The notes below the pieces were generated by a model, which saw only the letters and a program-made list of their open reading frames with translations, made no database searches and was not told the origin of the DNA. A stretch of 64,000 nt of DNA. Origin: Enterobacter sp. R4-368. GTDB lineage: Bacteria; Pseudomonadota; Gammaproteobacteria; Enterobacterales; Enterobacteriaceae. How positions within the stretch are numbered: position 1 is the first letter of the stretch; every line of letters starts with the position of its first letter. Shown here piece by piece: positions 7,555-16,751 of this stretch. The stretch lies in the NCBI RefSeq assembly GCF_000410515.1, contig NC_021500.1, forward strand, positions 434,001-498,000, given 5' to 3'. The position numbers and the translations under genes were made by a program.

Positions 7555-8439
7555 TCACGCGCGCTGGCGGGTTGAGTACCAGCAGAGCAGCGATCCGGCG
7601 CACACCATCAGCGCGCCCTGCCAGAAAGAGAACGAGAGCGGGGCGCTTAACACCACCGCCGCCAGCGCGGAAGAGAGCACCGGCGTGAAATAGGACGCGG
7701 CTGCCAGCACGGTGACGTTGCCGTGCAAAATACCAATATTCCACGCGGCATAACCACAACCGAGCGCAATGCCGGTCATCAATAATTTCACCACAACCGG
7801 CAGCGTAAAAACCATTTCCGGCTGCGGTGTGAGCGCGAATTTCACCCATAATGTCGCGGCTGTCAGCAATACAAACAGCGTAATGCCGTTCGCGCCGTTG
7901 GCGTATTTGGTAGTAACGGTGCAATAAATCGCCCAAATAAACGCCCCGGCAAATGCCAGCGCATAGCTCAGCGGGCTGGAGATAATATTGTGCTGGATTT
8001 CAGCGGTATTAAGACCGCTTTCGCCGCCGAGCACCCAGCTCACGCCCAATAACGCCAGTAATAAACCGGGAATAACCCATAACCTGGCTTTTTGACCGTT
8101 GAATAATATTGCGCAAAGAATCGTCAGACTCGGCCATAAATAGTTGACCATGCCCACTTCAATCGCCTGTTGGCGCGTCGCGGCAAAGCCCAGCGAGAGT
8201 GCCAGACACAGTTCATAACTGACAAACAGCACGCTTCCGGCAATAAGGTAACGAGCTGAAAAACGGCGTAAATCCGGGATACCGACGATGACAGCCAGCA
8301 GCAACCCGCTTAAGGTGTAGATCATCGCCGCACCGCCAACCGGGCCAAGCCCTTCGCTGACGGCGCGAATAAAACCGACCATCGTGCTCCAGAGTAATAC
8401 CGCCAGTAAACCAATCAGCGTTGCTTTATTTTTATTCAT
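7555..8439 (-). CDS. yddG: Aromatic amino acid exporter (DMT superfamily)
   Basis: YddG is an inner-membrane exporter of aromatic amino acids and, in Salmonella, methyl viologen. The 294-residue product has ten membrane segments and two EamA repeats. Wording such as VSEGLGPVGGAA, FVSYELCLALSLGFAATRQQAIEVGMVNYLWPSLTIL and SYFTPVLSSALAAVVLSAPLSFSFWQGALMV is close to E. coli YddG. ATG 8439 gives the family N-terminus MNKNKATLIGLLAVLLWSTMVG; the open frame up to 8517 is not needed. The gene is divergent from fdnG exactly as in E. coli and converges on smvA with a 12-base gap and no obvious terminator. Confidence 0.93.
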   Translation of the reverse strand: MNKNKATLIGLLAVLLWSTMVGFIRAVSEGLGPVGGAAMIYTLSGLLLAVIVGIPDLRRFSARYLIAGSVLFVSYELCLALSLGFAATRQQAIEVGMVNYLWPSLTILCAILFNGQKARLWVIPGLLLALLGVSWVLGGESGLNTAEIQHNIISSPLSYALAFAGAFIWAIYCTVTTKYANGANGITLFVLLTAATLWVKFALTPQPEMVFTLPVVVKLLMTGIALGCGYAAWNIGILHGNVTVLAAASYFTPVLSSALAAVVLSAPLSFSFWQGALMVCAGSLLCWYSTRQRA

Positions 8440-8518
8440 TACCGCACTTAACCGCCTGAAACAAAGCCTCAATGTATAACACGCGTGAATGCTTAAACGA
8501 AATGAATCGCATGGCATC

Positions 8519-8525
8519 TACTCCT
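8519..8525 (+). promoter_or_regulatory. Possible NarL heptamer upstream of fdnG
   Basis: TACTCCT fits the NarL heptamer TACYYMT and lies roughly 105-110 bp before the expected fdnG transcription start. The main NarL site of E. coli fdnG lies at a similar distance. Here no good second heptamer forms the usual 7-2-7 palindrome, so the call is weak. Confidence 0.3.
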
Positions 8526-8581
8526 TTCGAGTCATGAAAAGAGAACGCTCGAGACTATTAGGTATCAAGCGCCAGGCGTTA

Positions 8582-8595
8582 TTGATTTACCGCAA
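8582..8595 (+). promoter_or_regulatory. FNR box candidate of the fdnGHI promoter
   Basis: TTGAT-TTAC-CGCAA has a perfect left FNR half-site and a right half-site with two changes from ATCAA. It lies about 65-78 bp before the fdnG ATG, compatible with a class II FNR promoter near -41.5. Anaerobic FNR control of fdnGHI is established in E. coli; use of this exact site is inferred. Confidence 0.5.
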
Positions 8596-8659
8596 TTAAT
8601 TCACCGCGTGGAATGTTTAGTTTTCCGGCCGCAGTCAAAGACAATAATTGAGGAAAACA

Positions 8660-11600
8660 ATGGACGTCAGCCGCAGACAATTTTTTAAAATCTGCGCGGG
8701 CGGAATGGCAGGAACCACGGCGGCCGCGTTGGGATTTGCTCCCAAAATGGCGCTGGCGCAGGCGCGAAATTATAAATTACTGCGCGCCAAAGAGACGCGA
8801 AATTCCTGTACATACTGCTCCGTGGGTTGCGGGTTATTAATGTATAGCCTGGGCGATGGTGCGAAAAACGCGAAAGAGGCCATCTATCATATCGAAGGCG
8901 ACCCGGATCATCCGGTCAGCCGCGGCGCGCTGTGCCCGAAAGGGGCCGGTCTGCTGGATTACGTACACAGTGAAAACCGCCTGCGCTACCCGGAATACCG
9001 CGCGCCAGGCTCTGAGAAATGGCAGCGCATTAGCTGGGAAGACGCCTTTAACCGCATCGCCCGTCTGATGAAAAACGACCGCGACGCCAACTTTGTTGAA
9101 AACAATGCCGCAGGCGTAAAAGTCAATCGCTGGCTGTCAACGGGCATGTTGTGTGCCTCAGCGGCGAGTAATGAAACCGGCATGCTGACGCAAAAATTCG
9201 TGCGTTCTCTCGGCATGCTGGCGGTAGATAACCAGGCGCGCGTCTGACACGGACCAACGGTAGCAAGTCTTGCTCCAACATTTGGTCGCGGTGCGATGAC
9301 CAACCACTGGGTTGATATCAAAAACGCCAACGTGGTGATGGTGATGGGCGGTAACGCCGCTGAAGCCCACCCGGTCGGTTTCCGCTGGGCGATGGAAGCC
9401 AAAAACAATAACGACGCCACGTTGATCGTCGTCGATCCGCGTTTTACGCGCACGGCATCAGTTGCCGATATTTATGCGCCAATACGTTCCGGGACGGACA
9501 TCACTTTCCTCTCCGGCGTGCTGCGCTACCTGATCGAAAACAACAAAATCAACGCCGAATACGTCAAACACTACACCAACGCCGCGTTGCTGGTGCGGGA
9601 CGATTTTGCCTTTGAAGACGGCTTGTTCAGCGGCTACGACGCGCAAAAACGCCAGTACGACAAAACCTCATGGAACTACCAGTTTGATGAAAACGGCTAC
9701 GCCAGACGTGATGACACGCTGACCGATCCGCGCTGCGTATGGAACTTGCTGAAACAGCATGTGGCCCGCTATACGCCGGAAACGGTCGAAAACATCTGCG
9801 GTACGCCAAAAGCGGACTTCCTGAAAGTGTGTGACGTGCTGGCCTCAACCAGCGCGGCGGACAGAACCACTACCTTCCTGTACGCCCTGGGCTGGACGCA
9901 ACACACCGTCGGTGCGCAGAACATCCGTACCATGGCGATGATCCAGTTGCTGCTCGGCAATATGGGGATGGCCGGTGGCGGGGTAAACGCCTTGCGCGGG
10001 CACTCCAACATTCAGGGGCTGACGGATCTGGGGCTGTTATCAACCAGCCTGCCGGGTTACCTGACGCTGCCGTCGGAAAAACAGACCGATTTACAGCAAT
10101 ACCTGGCGGCGAATACGCCAAAAGCGCTGTTGCCGGACCAGGTGAACTACTGGAGCAACTATCCCAAGTTCTTTGTCAGCCTGATGAAGTCGTTCTACGG
10201 CGACGCGGCGCAGAAAGAGAATAACTGGGGCTTTGACTGGTTGCCGAAGTGGGATCAGGCCTGGGATGTGATCAAGTACTTCAACAAGATGGCGAAAGGC
10301 GAAGTCAACGGTTATATCTGCCAGGGCTTTAACCCGGTGGCGTCGTTCCCGGACAAAAACAAAGTGGTCAGCACGTTGAGCAAGCTGAAGTACCTGGTGG
10401 TTATCGATCCGCTGGTGACCGAAACCTCCACCTTCTGGCAGAACCACGGTGAGATGAACGACGTCAACCCGGCGGATATCCAGACCGAAGTGTTCCGTCT
10501 GCCATCGACCTGCTTTGCCGAAGAGGATGGCTCGATCGCCAACTCCGGCCGCTGGTTACAGTGGCACTGGAAAGGCCAGGACGCGCCGGGCGAAGCGCTG
10601 AACGATGGCGAAATCCTCGCCGGGATTTACCACCGCCTGCGCGAGATGTACCGCACCGAAGGCGGCAAAGGCGCCGAGCCGCTGCTGAAGATGTCCTGGA
10701 ACTACCGCCAGCCGCACAACCCGCACTCGGAAGAGGTGGCGAAAGAGAACAACGGCTACGCGCTGGCGGATCTCTATGACGCCAACGGGCAACTGCTGGC
10801 GAAAAAAGGCCAACTGCTCAATAGTTTTGCGCTGCTGCGCGATGACGGCACCACCGCCTCATCGTGCTGGATCTACAGCGGGAGCTGGACGGAGCAGGGT
10901 AACCAGATGGCGAACCGCGATAACGCCGATCCGTCCGGGCTTGGCAATACGCTCGGTTGGGCGTGGGCGTGGCCGCTGAACCGCCGCGTGCTCTACAACC
11001 GCGCGTCGGCGGATGTGCAGGGTAAACCGTGGGATGCGAAACGGATGCTGATCCAGTGGAACGGGGCGAAGTGGGTCGGCAACGACATCCCGGACTTCAA
11101 CAGCGCGCCGCCGGGGAGCAATACCGGGCCATTCATCATGCAGCAGGAGGGACTGGGTCGGCTGTTCGCCCTCGACAAGCTGGCGGAAGGGCCATTCCCG
11201 GAACACTACGAGCCGGTGGAGACACCGCTGGGCACCAACCCGCTGCATCCGAACGTGATCTCCAGCCCGGTAGTGCGTTTGTTCGAGGACGATGCCAAAC
11301 GGATGGGGAAAAAAGATCAGTTCCCGTATGTCGGCACCACCTACCGCCTGACGGAGCATTTCCACACCTGGACCAAGCATGCGCGTCTCAACGCCATCGC
11401 TCAGCCGCAGCAGTTTGTCGAAATCAGCGAAACGCTGGCGGCGGCAAAAGGCATCGCCAACGGCGATCGCGTGACGGTGAGCAGCAAGCGCGGCTTTATT
11501 CGCGCGGTCGCGGTGGTGACGCGTCGTCTGCGGACTTTGCAGGTTCATGGTCAGCCGGTGGAAACCATTGGTATTCCGCTGCACTGGGGCTTTGAAGGGG

Positions 11601-11707
11601 TGGCGCAAAAAGGTTATATCGCCAACACCCTGACGCCGAACGTGGGCGACGCAAACTCGCAAACGCCGGAGTACAAAGCGTTTTTAGTCAATATCGAGAA
11701 GGCGTAA
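8660..11707 (+). CDS. fdnG: Formate dehydrogenase-N alpha subunit, selenocysteine-containing
   Basis: FdnG oxidises formate on the periplasmic side using molybdopterin-bis-MGD and passes electrons to FdnH. The reading frame is interrupted only by TGA at 9245-9247, codon 196, the same position as the selenocysteine of E. coli FdnG (QARV-U-HGPTVASLAPTFGRGAMTNHW). Read through, the protein is 1015 residues, the E. coli length. A twin-arginine signal (MDVSRRQFFKICAGG) targets it to Tat, and CTYCSVGCG plus the downstream CPKGAG cysteine bind the 4Fe-4S cluster. ATG 8660 follows GAGGAAAAC; an upstream in-frame ATG at 8648 is less likely. It heads the operon fdnGHI. Automatic annotation would split it into two ORFs at the UGA. 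Confidence 0.97.
9245..9276 (+). promoter_or_regulatory. UGA-Sec codon and bacterial SECIS hairpin
   Basis: Immediately after the UGA, the inverted repeat AGCAA (9262-9266) / TTGCT (9270-9274) closes a GTC-containing loop, with GG/CC just outside. The distance and the GTCT loop match the SelB-binding SECIS elements of fdhF and fdnG, which place selenocysteine at the UGA. Confidence 0.85.
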
Positions 11708-11719
11708 AGGAGCGAAATA

Positions 11720-12604
11720 ATGGCTATGGAAACGCAGGACATTCTGAAACGCTCCGCCACCAACCCGGTCACGCCGCCCCCGCGGGCGCGTGATTACAAA
11801 GCGGAAGTCGCCAAACTTATCGACGTTTCCACCTGTGTGGGCTGCAAAGCCTGCCAGGTGGCCTGTTCGGAGTGGAACGATATTCGCGATGAAGTGGGGC
11901 ACTGCGTCGGGGTTTACGATAATCCGGCCGATTTGAGCGCCAAATCCTGGACGGTGATGCGTTTTAGCGAAACCGAGCAGAACGGCAAACTGGAGTGGCT
12001 GATCCGTAAAGATGGCTGTATGCACTGCGCGGAACCGGGCTGCCTGAAAGCCTGCCCGTCGGCGGGCGCGATTATTCAGTACGCCAACGGTATTGTCGAT
12101 TTCCAGCAGGAGAACTGTATCGGCTGCGGGTACTGCATCGCCGGGTGTCCGTTTAATGTGCCGCGCCTCAACAAAGAGGATAACCGGGTTTATAAATGCA
12201 CGCTCTGTGTCGATCGCGTCAGCGTCGGCCAGGAGCCCGCGTGTGTGAAAACCTGCCCGACCGGCGCTATCCATTTCGGCACCAAAGCCGAGATGCTGGA
12301 GCTTGGCGAGCAGCGCGTGGCAAAGCTGAAGGCGCGCGGTTACGCCAGTGCGGGCATCTACAACCCGCAGGGCGTGGGCGGTACGCATGTGATGTATGTG
12401 CTGCATCACGCCGATCAGCCGGGCCTGTACCACAACTTACCGAAAGATCCGCAGATAGATACCTCGGTCAACCTGTGGAAAGGGGTACTGAAACCGTTGT
12501 CGGCGGCGGGCTTCCTCGCCACCTTCGCCGGGCTGATTTACCACTACATCGGCATCGGGCCGAACAAAGAGGTGGACGACGATGAAGAGGAGCACCATGA
12601 GTAA
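11720..12604 (+). CDS. fdnH: Formate dehydrogenase-N beta (iron-sulfur) subunit
   Basis: FdnH is the electron-transfer subunit that carries four 4Fe-4S clusters between FdnG and the cytochrome FdnI. Its 294 residues equal the E. coli length. Four cysteine groups are visible: [11 protein letters not shown] (about residues 39-49), CMHCAEPGC with following [15 protein letters not shown], and CTLCVDR with CVKTCP. A single C-terminal membrane anchor ([20 protein letters not shown]) tethers it to the membrane from the periplasmic side. It starts 12 bases after fdnG behind AAAGGAG, and its end overlaps the fdnI start. Confidence 0.96.
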   Translation: MAMETQDILKRSATNPVTPPPRARDYKAEVAKLIDVSTCVGCKACQVACSEWNDIRDEVGHCVGVYDNPADLSAKSWTVMRFSETEQNGKLEWLIRKDGCMHCAEPGCLKACPSAGAIIQYANGIVDFQQENCIGCGYCIAGCPFNVPRLNKEDNRVYKCTLCVDRVSVGQEPACVKTCPTGAIHFGTKAEMLELGEQRVAKLKARGYASAGIYNPQGVGGTHVMYVLHHADQPGLYHNLPKDPQIDTSVNLWKGVLKPLSAAGFLATFAGLIYHYIGIGPNKEVDDDEEEHHE

Positions 12605-13253
12605 GTCAAAAATGATTGTGCGCACCACGTTTATCGACCGCGCCTGTCACTGGACGGTGGTGATCTGCTTTTTCCTGGTCGCGCTGTCCGGCATTTCGTT
12701 TTTCTTCCCGACGCTGCAATGGCTGACGGAAACTTTCGGCACGCCGCAGATGGGGCGCATTTTGCACCCGTTCTTTGGCGTGGTTGTCTTCCTCGCGCTG
12801 ATGTTTATGTTTGTGCGTTTTGTACATCACAACATCCCGGACAAGCAGGATCTGCCGTGGCTGAAAAACATTGTCGAAGTGCTGAAAGGCAATGAGCACA
12901 AGGTGGCGAAAGTCGGCAAATACAATGCCGGGCAAAAAATGATGTTCTGGTCAATCATGAGCATGATTTTTGTGCTGCTGGTGACCGGGGTGATTATCTG
13001 GCGCCCGTACTTTGCGCACTACTTCCCGATTCAGGTGATCCGCTACAGCCTGCTGCTGCACGCCACTTCGGCGATCATTTTGCTGCACGCTATCCTGATC
13101 CATATGTATATGGCGTTCTGGGTGAAAGGCTCCATCAAAGGGATGATTGAAGGGAAAGTGAGCCGCCGCTGGGCGCAGAAACACCACCCGCACTGGTATC
13201 GCGATGTGGAGCGTCTGGAAGCGAAAAAAGAGAGCACCGAAGGCATTAAATAA
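12597..13253 (+). CDS. fdnI: Formate dehydrogenase-N gamma subunit (cytochrome b556)
   Basis: FdnI is the membrane cytochrome that takes electrons from FdnH through two haems b and reduces menaquinone on the cytoplasmic side. The 218-residue protein has four membrane helices. Haem-ligand histidines are visible in DRACHWTVV, in [11 protein letters not shown] and in [18 protein letters not shown], the same places as in E. coli FdnI. ATG 12597 overlaps the last codons of fdnH and is inside a GAGGAGCACC ribosome site context. The operon ends at a strong terminator (13260-13292). Confidence 0.95.
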   Translation: MSKSKMIVRTTFIDRACHWTVVICFFLVALSGISFFFPTLQWLTETFGTPQMGRILHPFFGVVVFLALMFMFVRFVHHNIPDKQDLPWLKNIVEVLKGNEHKVAKVGKYNAGQKMMFWSIMSMIFVLLVTGVIIWRPYFAHYFPIQVIRYSLLLHATSAIILLHAILIHMYMAFWVKGSIKGMIEGKVSRRWAQKHHPHWYRDVERLEAKKESTEGIK

Positions 13254-13259
13254 TCTGCA

Positions 13260-13292
13260 AACCGCTCCGGATAACCGTTCGGAGCGGTTTTA
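13260..13292 (+). terminator. Rho-independent terminator of fdnGHI
   Basis: AACCGCTCCG (13260-13269) pairs perfectly with CGGAGCGGTT (13280-13289), a 10-bp stem with a 10-base loop, followed by TTTAT. It begins seven bases after the fdnI stop codon. Confidence 0.9.
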
Positions 13293-13447
13293 TCTTTCCC
13301 CACACCTGCGTTTCACACCTTTTGCGCTTTATTCATTAATCTGCCCGAATGCATGGATTTATATGCCAGCCCGGCCATTTCAACTGGTCGCTGCGGCATG
13401 AATAGTCAATAATGCCTGTCGCAAACTTTTAACAAGTGGTTAGTGGT

Positions 13448-14635
13448 ATGAAAAAAACCGTTTTTTCGTTGGCACTTGCGACCTTTGGTCTGGGCATGGC
13501 GGAGTTCGGCATTATGGGCGTGTTGACCGAACTCGCGAACAATGTCGGCATTTCAATTCCTTCGGCGGGGCACATGATCTCCGCTTACGCCTTTGGCGTG
13601 GTGATTGGCGCACCGATCATGGCGCTCTTTTCGAACCGCTTTTCGCTGAAAAACACGCTGCTGTTTCTGGTGGCGCTGTGTCTCGTCGGTAACGCCATTT
13701 TTACCTTCTCCAGCTCCTACACCATGCTGATTATCGCGCGCCTGATGTCCGGTTTCCCGCACGGGGCGATTTTTGGCGTGGGGGCGATAATCCTCTCTAA
13801 AATCGCGCCGCCGGGAAAAGTGACCATGGCGGTAGCCGGGATGATCGCCGGGATGACCGTCGCCAATCTGATTGGCATTCCGCTCGGCACGTGGATCGGA
13901 CACGCGTTCAGTTGGCGCTACACCTTCTTGCTGATCGCCGTCTTTTTCGCGCTGGTGATCGTCTCGGTGATTGCCTGGGTGCCGTCGCTGTTTGATACCA
14001 GCGAAAGCCGCCTGAGCGAGCAGTTTCACTTCCTGAAAAAACCAGAACCGTGGCTGATTTTTGCCGCCACCATGTTTGGCAACGCGGGCGTATTCGCCTG
14101 GTTTAGCTATGTGAAGCCGTTTATGGTCAATGTTTCCGGTTTCAGCGAAAGCGCGATGACACTGATCATGATGCTGATGGGGCTCGGCATGGTGCTGGGC
14201 AATATGTTCAGCGGCAGGCTTTCGGTGAAATTCAGCCCAGTGCGCATCGCGGCGGTAACGGAATTACTGATTATGCTGGCGATGCTGGCGCTGTTTGTCG
14301 CCGGTGAAAGCAAAGTGGGGGCGTTGTCGCTTGGTTTTGTCTGCTGCGCCGGGCTGTTTGCGCTCTCTGCGCCGCTGCAAATCATGCTGCTGCAAAATGC
14401 GAAGGGCGGTGAAATGCTCGGCGCGGCGGGGGGACAGATGGCGTTTAACCTCGGCAACGCGGTCGGTGCCTGGTTTGGCGGGTTGATTATTGCGTTTGGT
14501 TTCACTTACAGCTACCTGACGTTACCGGCGGCGGTGCTGACGTTTGCCGCCATGACCTCGCTTCTGATCTATGGTCACCGAAAAACAAAGCATCAACCGC
14601 AACAGGCTGTTCAACACTCGTCCTCCACCCGGTGA
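13448..14635 (+). CDS. araJ: MFS transporter, AraJ-like
   Basis: This 395-residue twelve-segment MFS protein aligns by eye with E. coli AraJ along its whole length: MKKTVFSLALATFGLGMAEFGIMGVLTELANNVGISIP at the start, SGFPHGAIFGVGAIILSKI and GLFALSAPLQIMLLQNAKGGEMLGAAGGQ later. AraJ belongs to the DHA1 drug/sugar efflux group and is arabinose-induced in E. coli, but its natural substrate is unknown. I saw no AraC-type half-sites upstream here. ATG 13448 is favoured over the upstream start at 13436 by the AraJ N-terminus. In E. coli araJ is elsewhere on the chromosome, so its place after fdnI reflects local rearrangement. Confidence 0.8.
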   Translation: MKKTVFSLALATFGLGMAEFGIMGVLTELANNVGISIPSAGHMISAYAFGVVIGAPIMALFSNRFSLKNTLLFLVALCLVGNAIFTFSSSYTMLIIARLMSGFPHGAIFGVGAIILSKIAPPGKVTMAVAGMIAGMTVANLIGIPLGTWIGHAFSWRYTFLLIAVFFALVIVSVIAWVPSLFDTSESRLSEQFHFLKKPEPWLIFAATMFGNAGVFAWFSYVKPFMVNVSGFSESAMTLIMMLMGLGMVLGNMFSGRLSVKFSPVRIAAVTELLIMLAMLALFVAGESKVGALSLGFVCCAGLFALSAPLQIMLLQNAKGGEMLGAAGGQMAFNLGNAVGAWFGGLIIAFGFTYSYLTLPAAVLTFAAMTSLLIYGHRKTKHQPQQAVQHSSSTR

Positions 14636-14660
14636 GCCTTGTGCCCACCGGGTCAATCAC

Positions 14661-15752
14661 TCACGGCAAATACGGCTCGCCAAGCGTTAACATCAAGCGG
14701 TTCGCCCATGCGAAAAACGCAGCAGACTGGATAAGATCCAGTTGCTGCAAGGTATCCAGCCCCTGAGCATTGAGTCTTTCCAGATGCGCCACCGTTAACG
14801 CAGGCGGCGTTACCGACAGCGCGGCAGCGGCATCAATTTCTGCCTGCCAGCGCGTCGATTGTCCCTCGCTCAAAATCCCGCCCGGCTGCACGGCCAGCAA
14901 GGTTTCCACGGCATTATCATCCTTCGATAACTGGCTGGTTTTACGCGCATGGACCGAAGCGCAGTAGATACAGCCGTTAATTTTACTGGCCGCGGTGGCC
15001 GCCAGCTCGCGTTCCGCTCGCGGTAAACCACCCGGCGTATAGAAAATGCCTTTATCGGTTAAGGTGCGCTGCTCCAGCACCGGCAGGTTACGGCCCAGCA
15101 GGCGGAAATAGTCGGAATCCGTATGGCCAAACTTCGCCAGGATCGCCTGTTCGTCGGGCGTGAATTCCGCCAGCGGTTTTGCCGCCAGCCACGGCTCCCA
15201 GCCTAATTCCTGTTGCGTAAATTGTACCGGCGCGGCTTTGCCGCTTTGCGTTTTCGCGCTGGTGTGCCAGGCACCGGCCACCACCGGAATATCGCTGTCA
15301 GCTACCGTTTTTCCGTTTAACAGCCGCAATCCGGCCAGTAACCGGCTCTGGAAGCTGACAAACGCAACCAGTTGCGCCAGCGTGACAATGCTCTCTTTCT
15401 TCCAGCCCGCGGCAACCAGTGTGTTCAGCGCCTGAGGCGTCGCGTTCACCGGCGAAAAAGTCAGTAAGCGGGCGAATTCCAGCGCCGGGGTTAAGCGTGC
15501 CGAAGTCGGGTCGGCGAGGCCAAAACCGGCGTAGTGTGCCGCCAGTTCATTGGCGTTGTGCCATTTCGCCACTTTCGCCGCCACGCTATAGCGCTCATCG
15601 GCGGTGAACGCCTCTTCCTGAATATCAAACAGCGCCTGGTAACTGCCTTGCGCATGCTGCGTTGCGGCATCACGCGTGTCACGCGCCTGAGCCACAGGAG
15701 AGCCGGGGGCGATCTCCGCCAGTTCGGCAAGAATGTCCTGAGTAAACGCCAT
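14661..15752 (-). CDS. Two-domain carboxymuconolactone-decarboxylase/alkylhydroperoxidase protein
   Basis: The 363-residue protein combines two AhpD-like helical domains. The N-terminal half (to about residue 180) resembles CMD proteins of the Avi_7170 type. The C-terminal half contains the redox motif CIYCASVHARK with following His (around residue 265), as in the Avi_7169-type alkylhydroperoxidases. It may reduce a peroxide or support the flavin-linked reaction of the monooxygenase encoded just upstream. ATG 15752 sits five bases after AAGGAG; the GTG two codons earlier is less likely. It is the last gene of a six-gene operon (21778 to 14661). These two families are often separate genes; the fusion is the notable point. 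Confidence 0.8.
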   Translation of the reverse strand: MAFTQDILAELAEIAPGSPVAQARDTRDAATQHAQGSYQALFDIQEEAFTADERYSVAAKVAKWHNANELAAHYAGFGLADPTSARLTPALEFARLLTFSPVNATPQALNTLVAAGWKKESIVTLAQLVAFVSFQSRLLAGLRLLNGKTVADSDIPVVAGAWHTSAKTQSGKAAPVQFTQQELGWEPWLAAKPLAEFTPDEQAILAKFGHTDSDYFRLLGRNLPVLEQRTLTDKGIFYTPGGLPRAERELAATAASKINGCIYCASVHARKTSQLSKDDNAVETLLAVQPGGILSEGQSTRWQAEIDAAAALSVTPPALTVAHLERLNAQGLDTLQQLDLIQSAAFFAWANRLMLTLGEPYLP

Positions 15753-15761
15753 AACCACTCC

Positions 15762-16751
15762 TTATAAAATCTGCGGGGCGATCCGCCCGGCGATCAGTTC
15801 GATGGAACGCAGGGTGTCCTGGTGCGAAGGTTCGACCGAATGCACCTGGAAAGAGATATCGGTGGCGCGCGCCAGCACGCTGTCTTTGCTGAGCGAATCC
15901 AGAACGGTTTTCGCATCACCGATATGGGCATCAAATTGCTGAATATAATCAGTGACGTTGTCACCATTTACGCGATAGCCCGCCGCGCGGTGCTGCTGCG
16001 CTTGCTTCGTAAGACCCGGTGCGGCGACGTGAAGCGCGTAATCAACGCTGTCGGCAACAAACGCGGTGCGCGACGCCAGAATGCGCGGTGTCACACCGGA
16101 TGGCAGCGCGGCAAGGTAGGCATCGATCATCGGGTTCTGGATAGCATCCAGCGGCAGGAAGGGTTCATCGGCCGGACGCGGTTGGGTGCGCGACAGCATC
16201 AATCCGTGACCGCCTTGCGCTGCCCGGATAGCCCCTTCAACCGAAAAGGTGGCGATCCACACGCGCTCCGCCAGCTGCGGCGCAGGCGGGTAGAGGTGGT
16301 TATCCGGGTGAGTGAGGGAATCCCCGCGCCACGCACTCTGGATCAGATGCAGACCATCGGCAAAAGCTGTCGCACGTTCGTTAATCGTCAGACCAAACGG
16401 CAGAAAGGATGTCGGCGTCCCGCCGGAGCCAAAGCCCACTTCCAGCCGTCCGTCGCTGAGCAAGTCCAGCACCGCCGCGTCTTCCGCCACCCGCAGCGGG
16501 TTTTCCAGCGGCAGAGTGATGATGGCAGTGCCGAGCCGAATGCGTTCAGTGTGCGCGGCAACGTGCGCCAGAAAAACCAGCGGCGACGGTAAACCGCCTT
16601 CGTGCTCATGGAAATGGTGCTGCGCAATCCACGCCGTATCGAAACCGTGGCGTTCGGCATGGCGGATCTGTTCCGTCGCCAGCCGGTAGCGCTCTTTTGG
16701 CGCGGCGTTATCAAGCAGGCGGGTAAAAAAGCCCAGGCGTTTTCGCGTCAT
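15762..16751 (-). CDS. FMN-dependent luciferase-like monooxygenase
   Basis: This 329-residue TIM-barrel enzyme belongs to the bacterial-luciferase superfamily, which oxygenates substrates with FMNH2. Family landmarks are HGFDTAWIAQHHFHEHEG near the start, RIRLGTAIITLPLENPLRVAEDAAVLDLLSDGRLEVGFGSG, and a C-terminal half with a family-typical insertion. It looks like the KPN_01858 group known from Klebsiella, where it also sits with an oligopeptide-type importer and CMD proteins. The start overlaps the ATPase stop by four bases, so the two are translationally coupled. The substrate is unknown; desulfonation or oxidation of an imported organosulfur or peptide-like compound is a guess from context. 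Confidence 0.82.
   Translation of the reverse strand: MTRKRLGFFTRLLDNAAPKERYRLATEQIRHAERHGFDTAWIAQHHFHEHEGGLPSPLVFLAHVAAHTERIRLGTAIITLPLENPLRVAEDAAVLDLLSDGRLEVGFGSGGTPTSFLPFGLTINERATAFADGLHLIQSAWRGDSLTHPDNHLYPPAPQLAERVWIATFSVEGAIRAAQGGHGLMLSRTQPRPADEPFLPLDAIQNPMIDAYLAALPSGVTPRILASRTAFVADSVDYALHVAAPGLTKQAQQHRAAGYRVNGDNVTDYIQQFDAHIGDAKTVLDSLSKDSVLARATDISFQVHSVEPSHQDTLRSIELIAGRIAPQIL

Noticed and set aside
8648..9247. Apparent truncated fdnG ORF followed by a second ORF at 9296
   Set aside because: The TGA at 9245-9247 is the conserved selenocysteine codon with a SECIS hairpin; it is one gene, not a pseudogene or frameshift.
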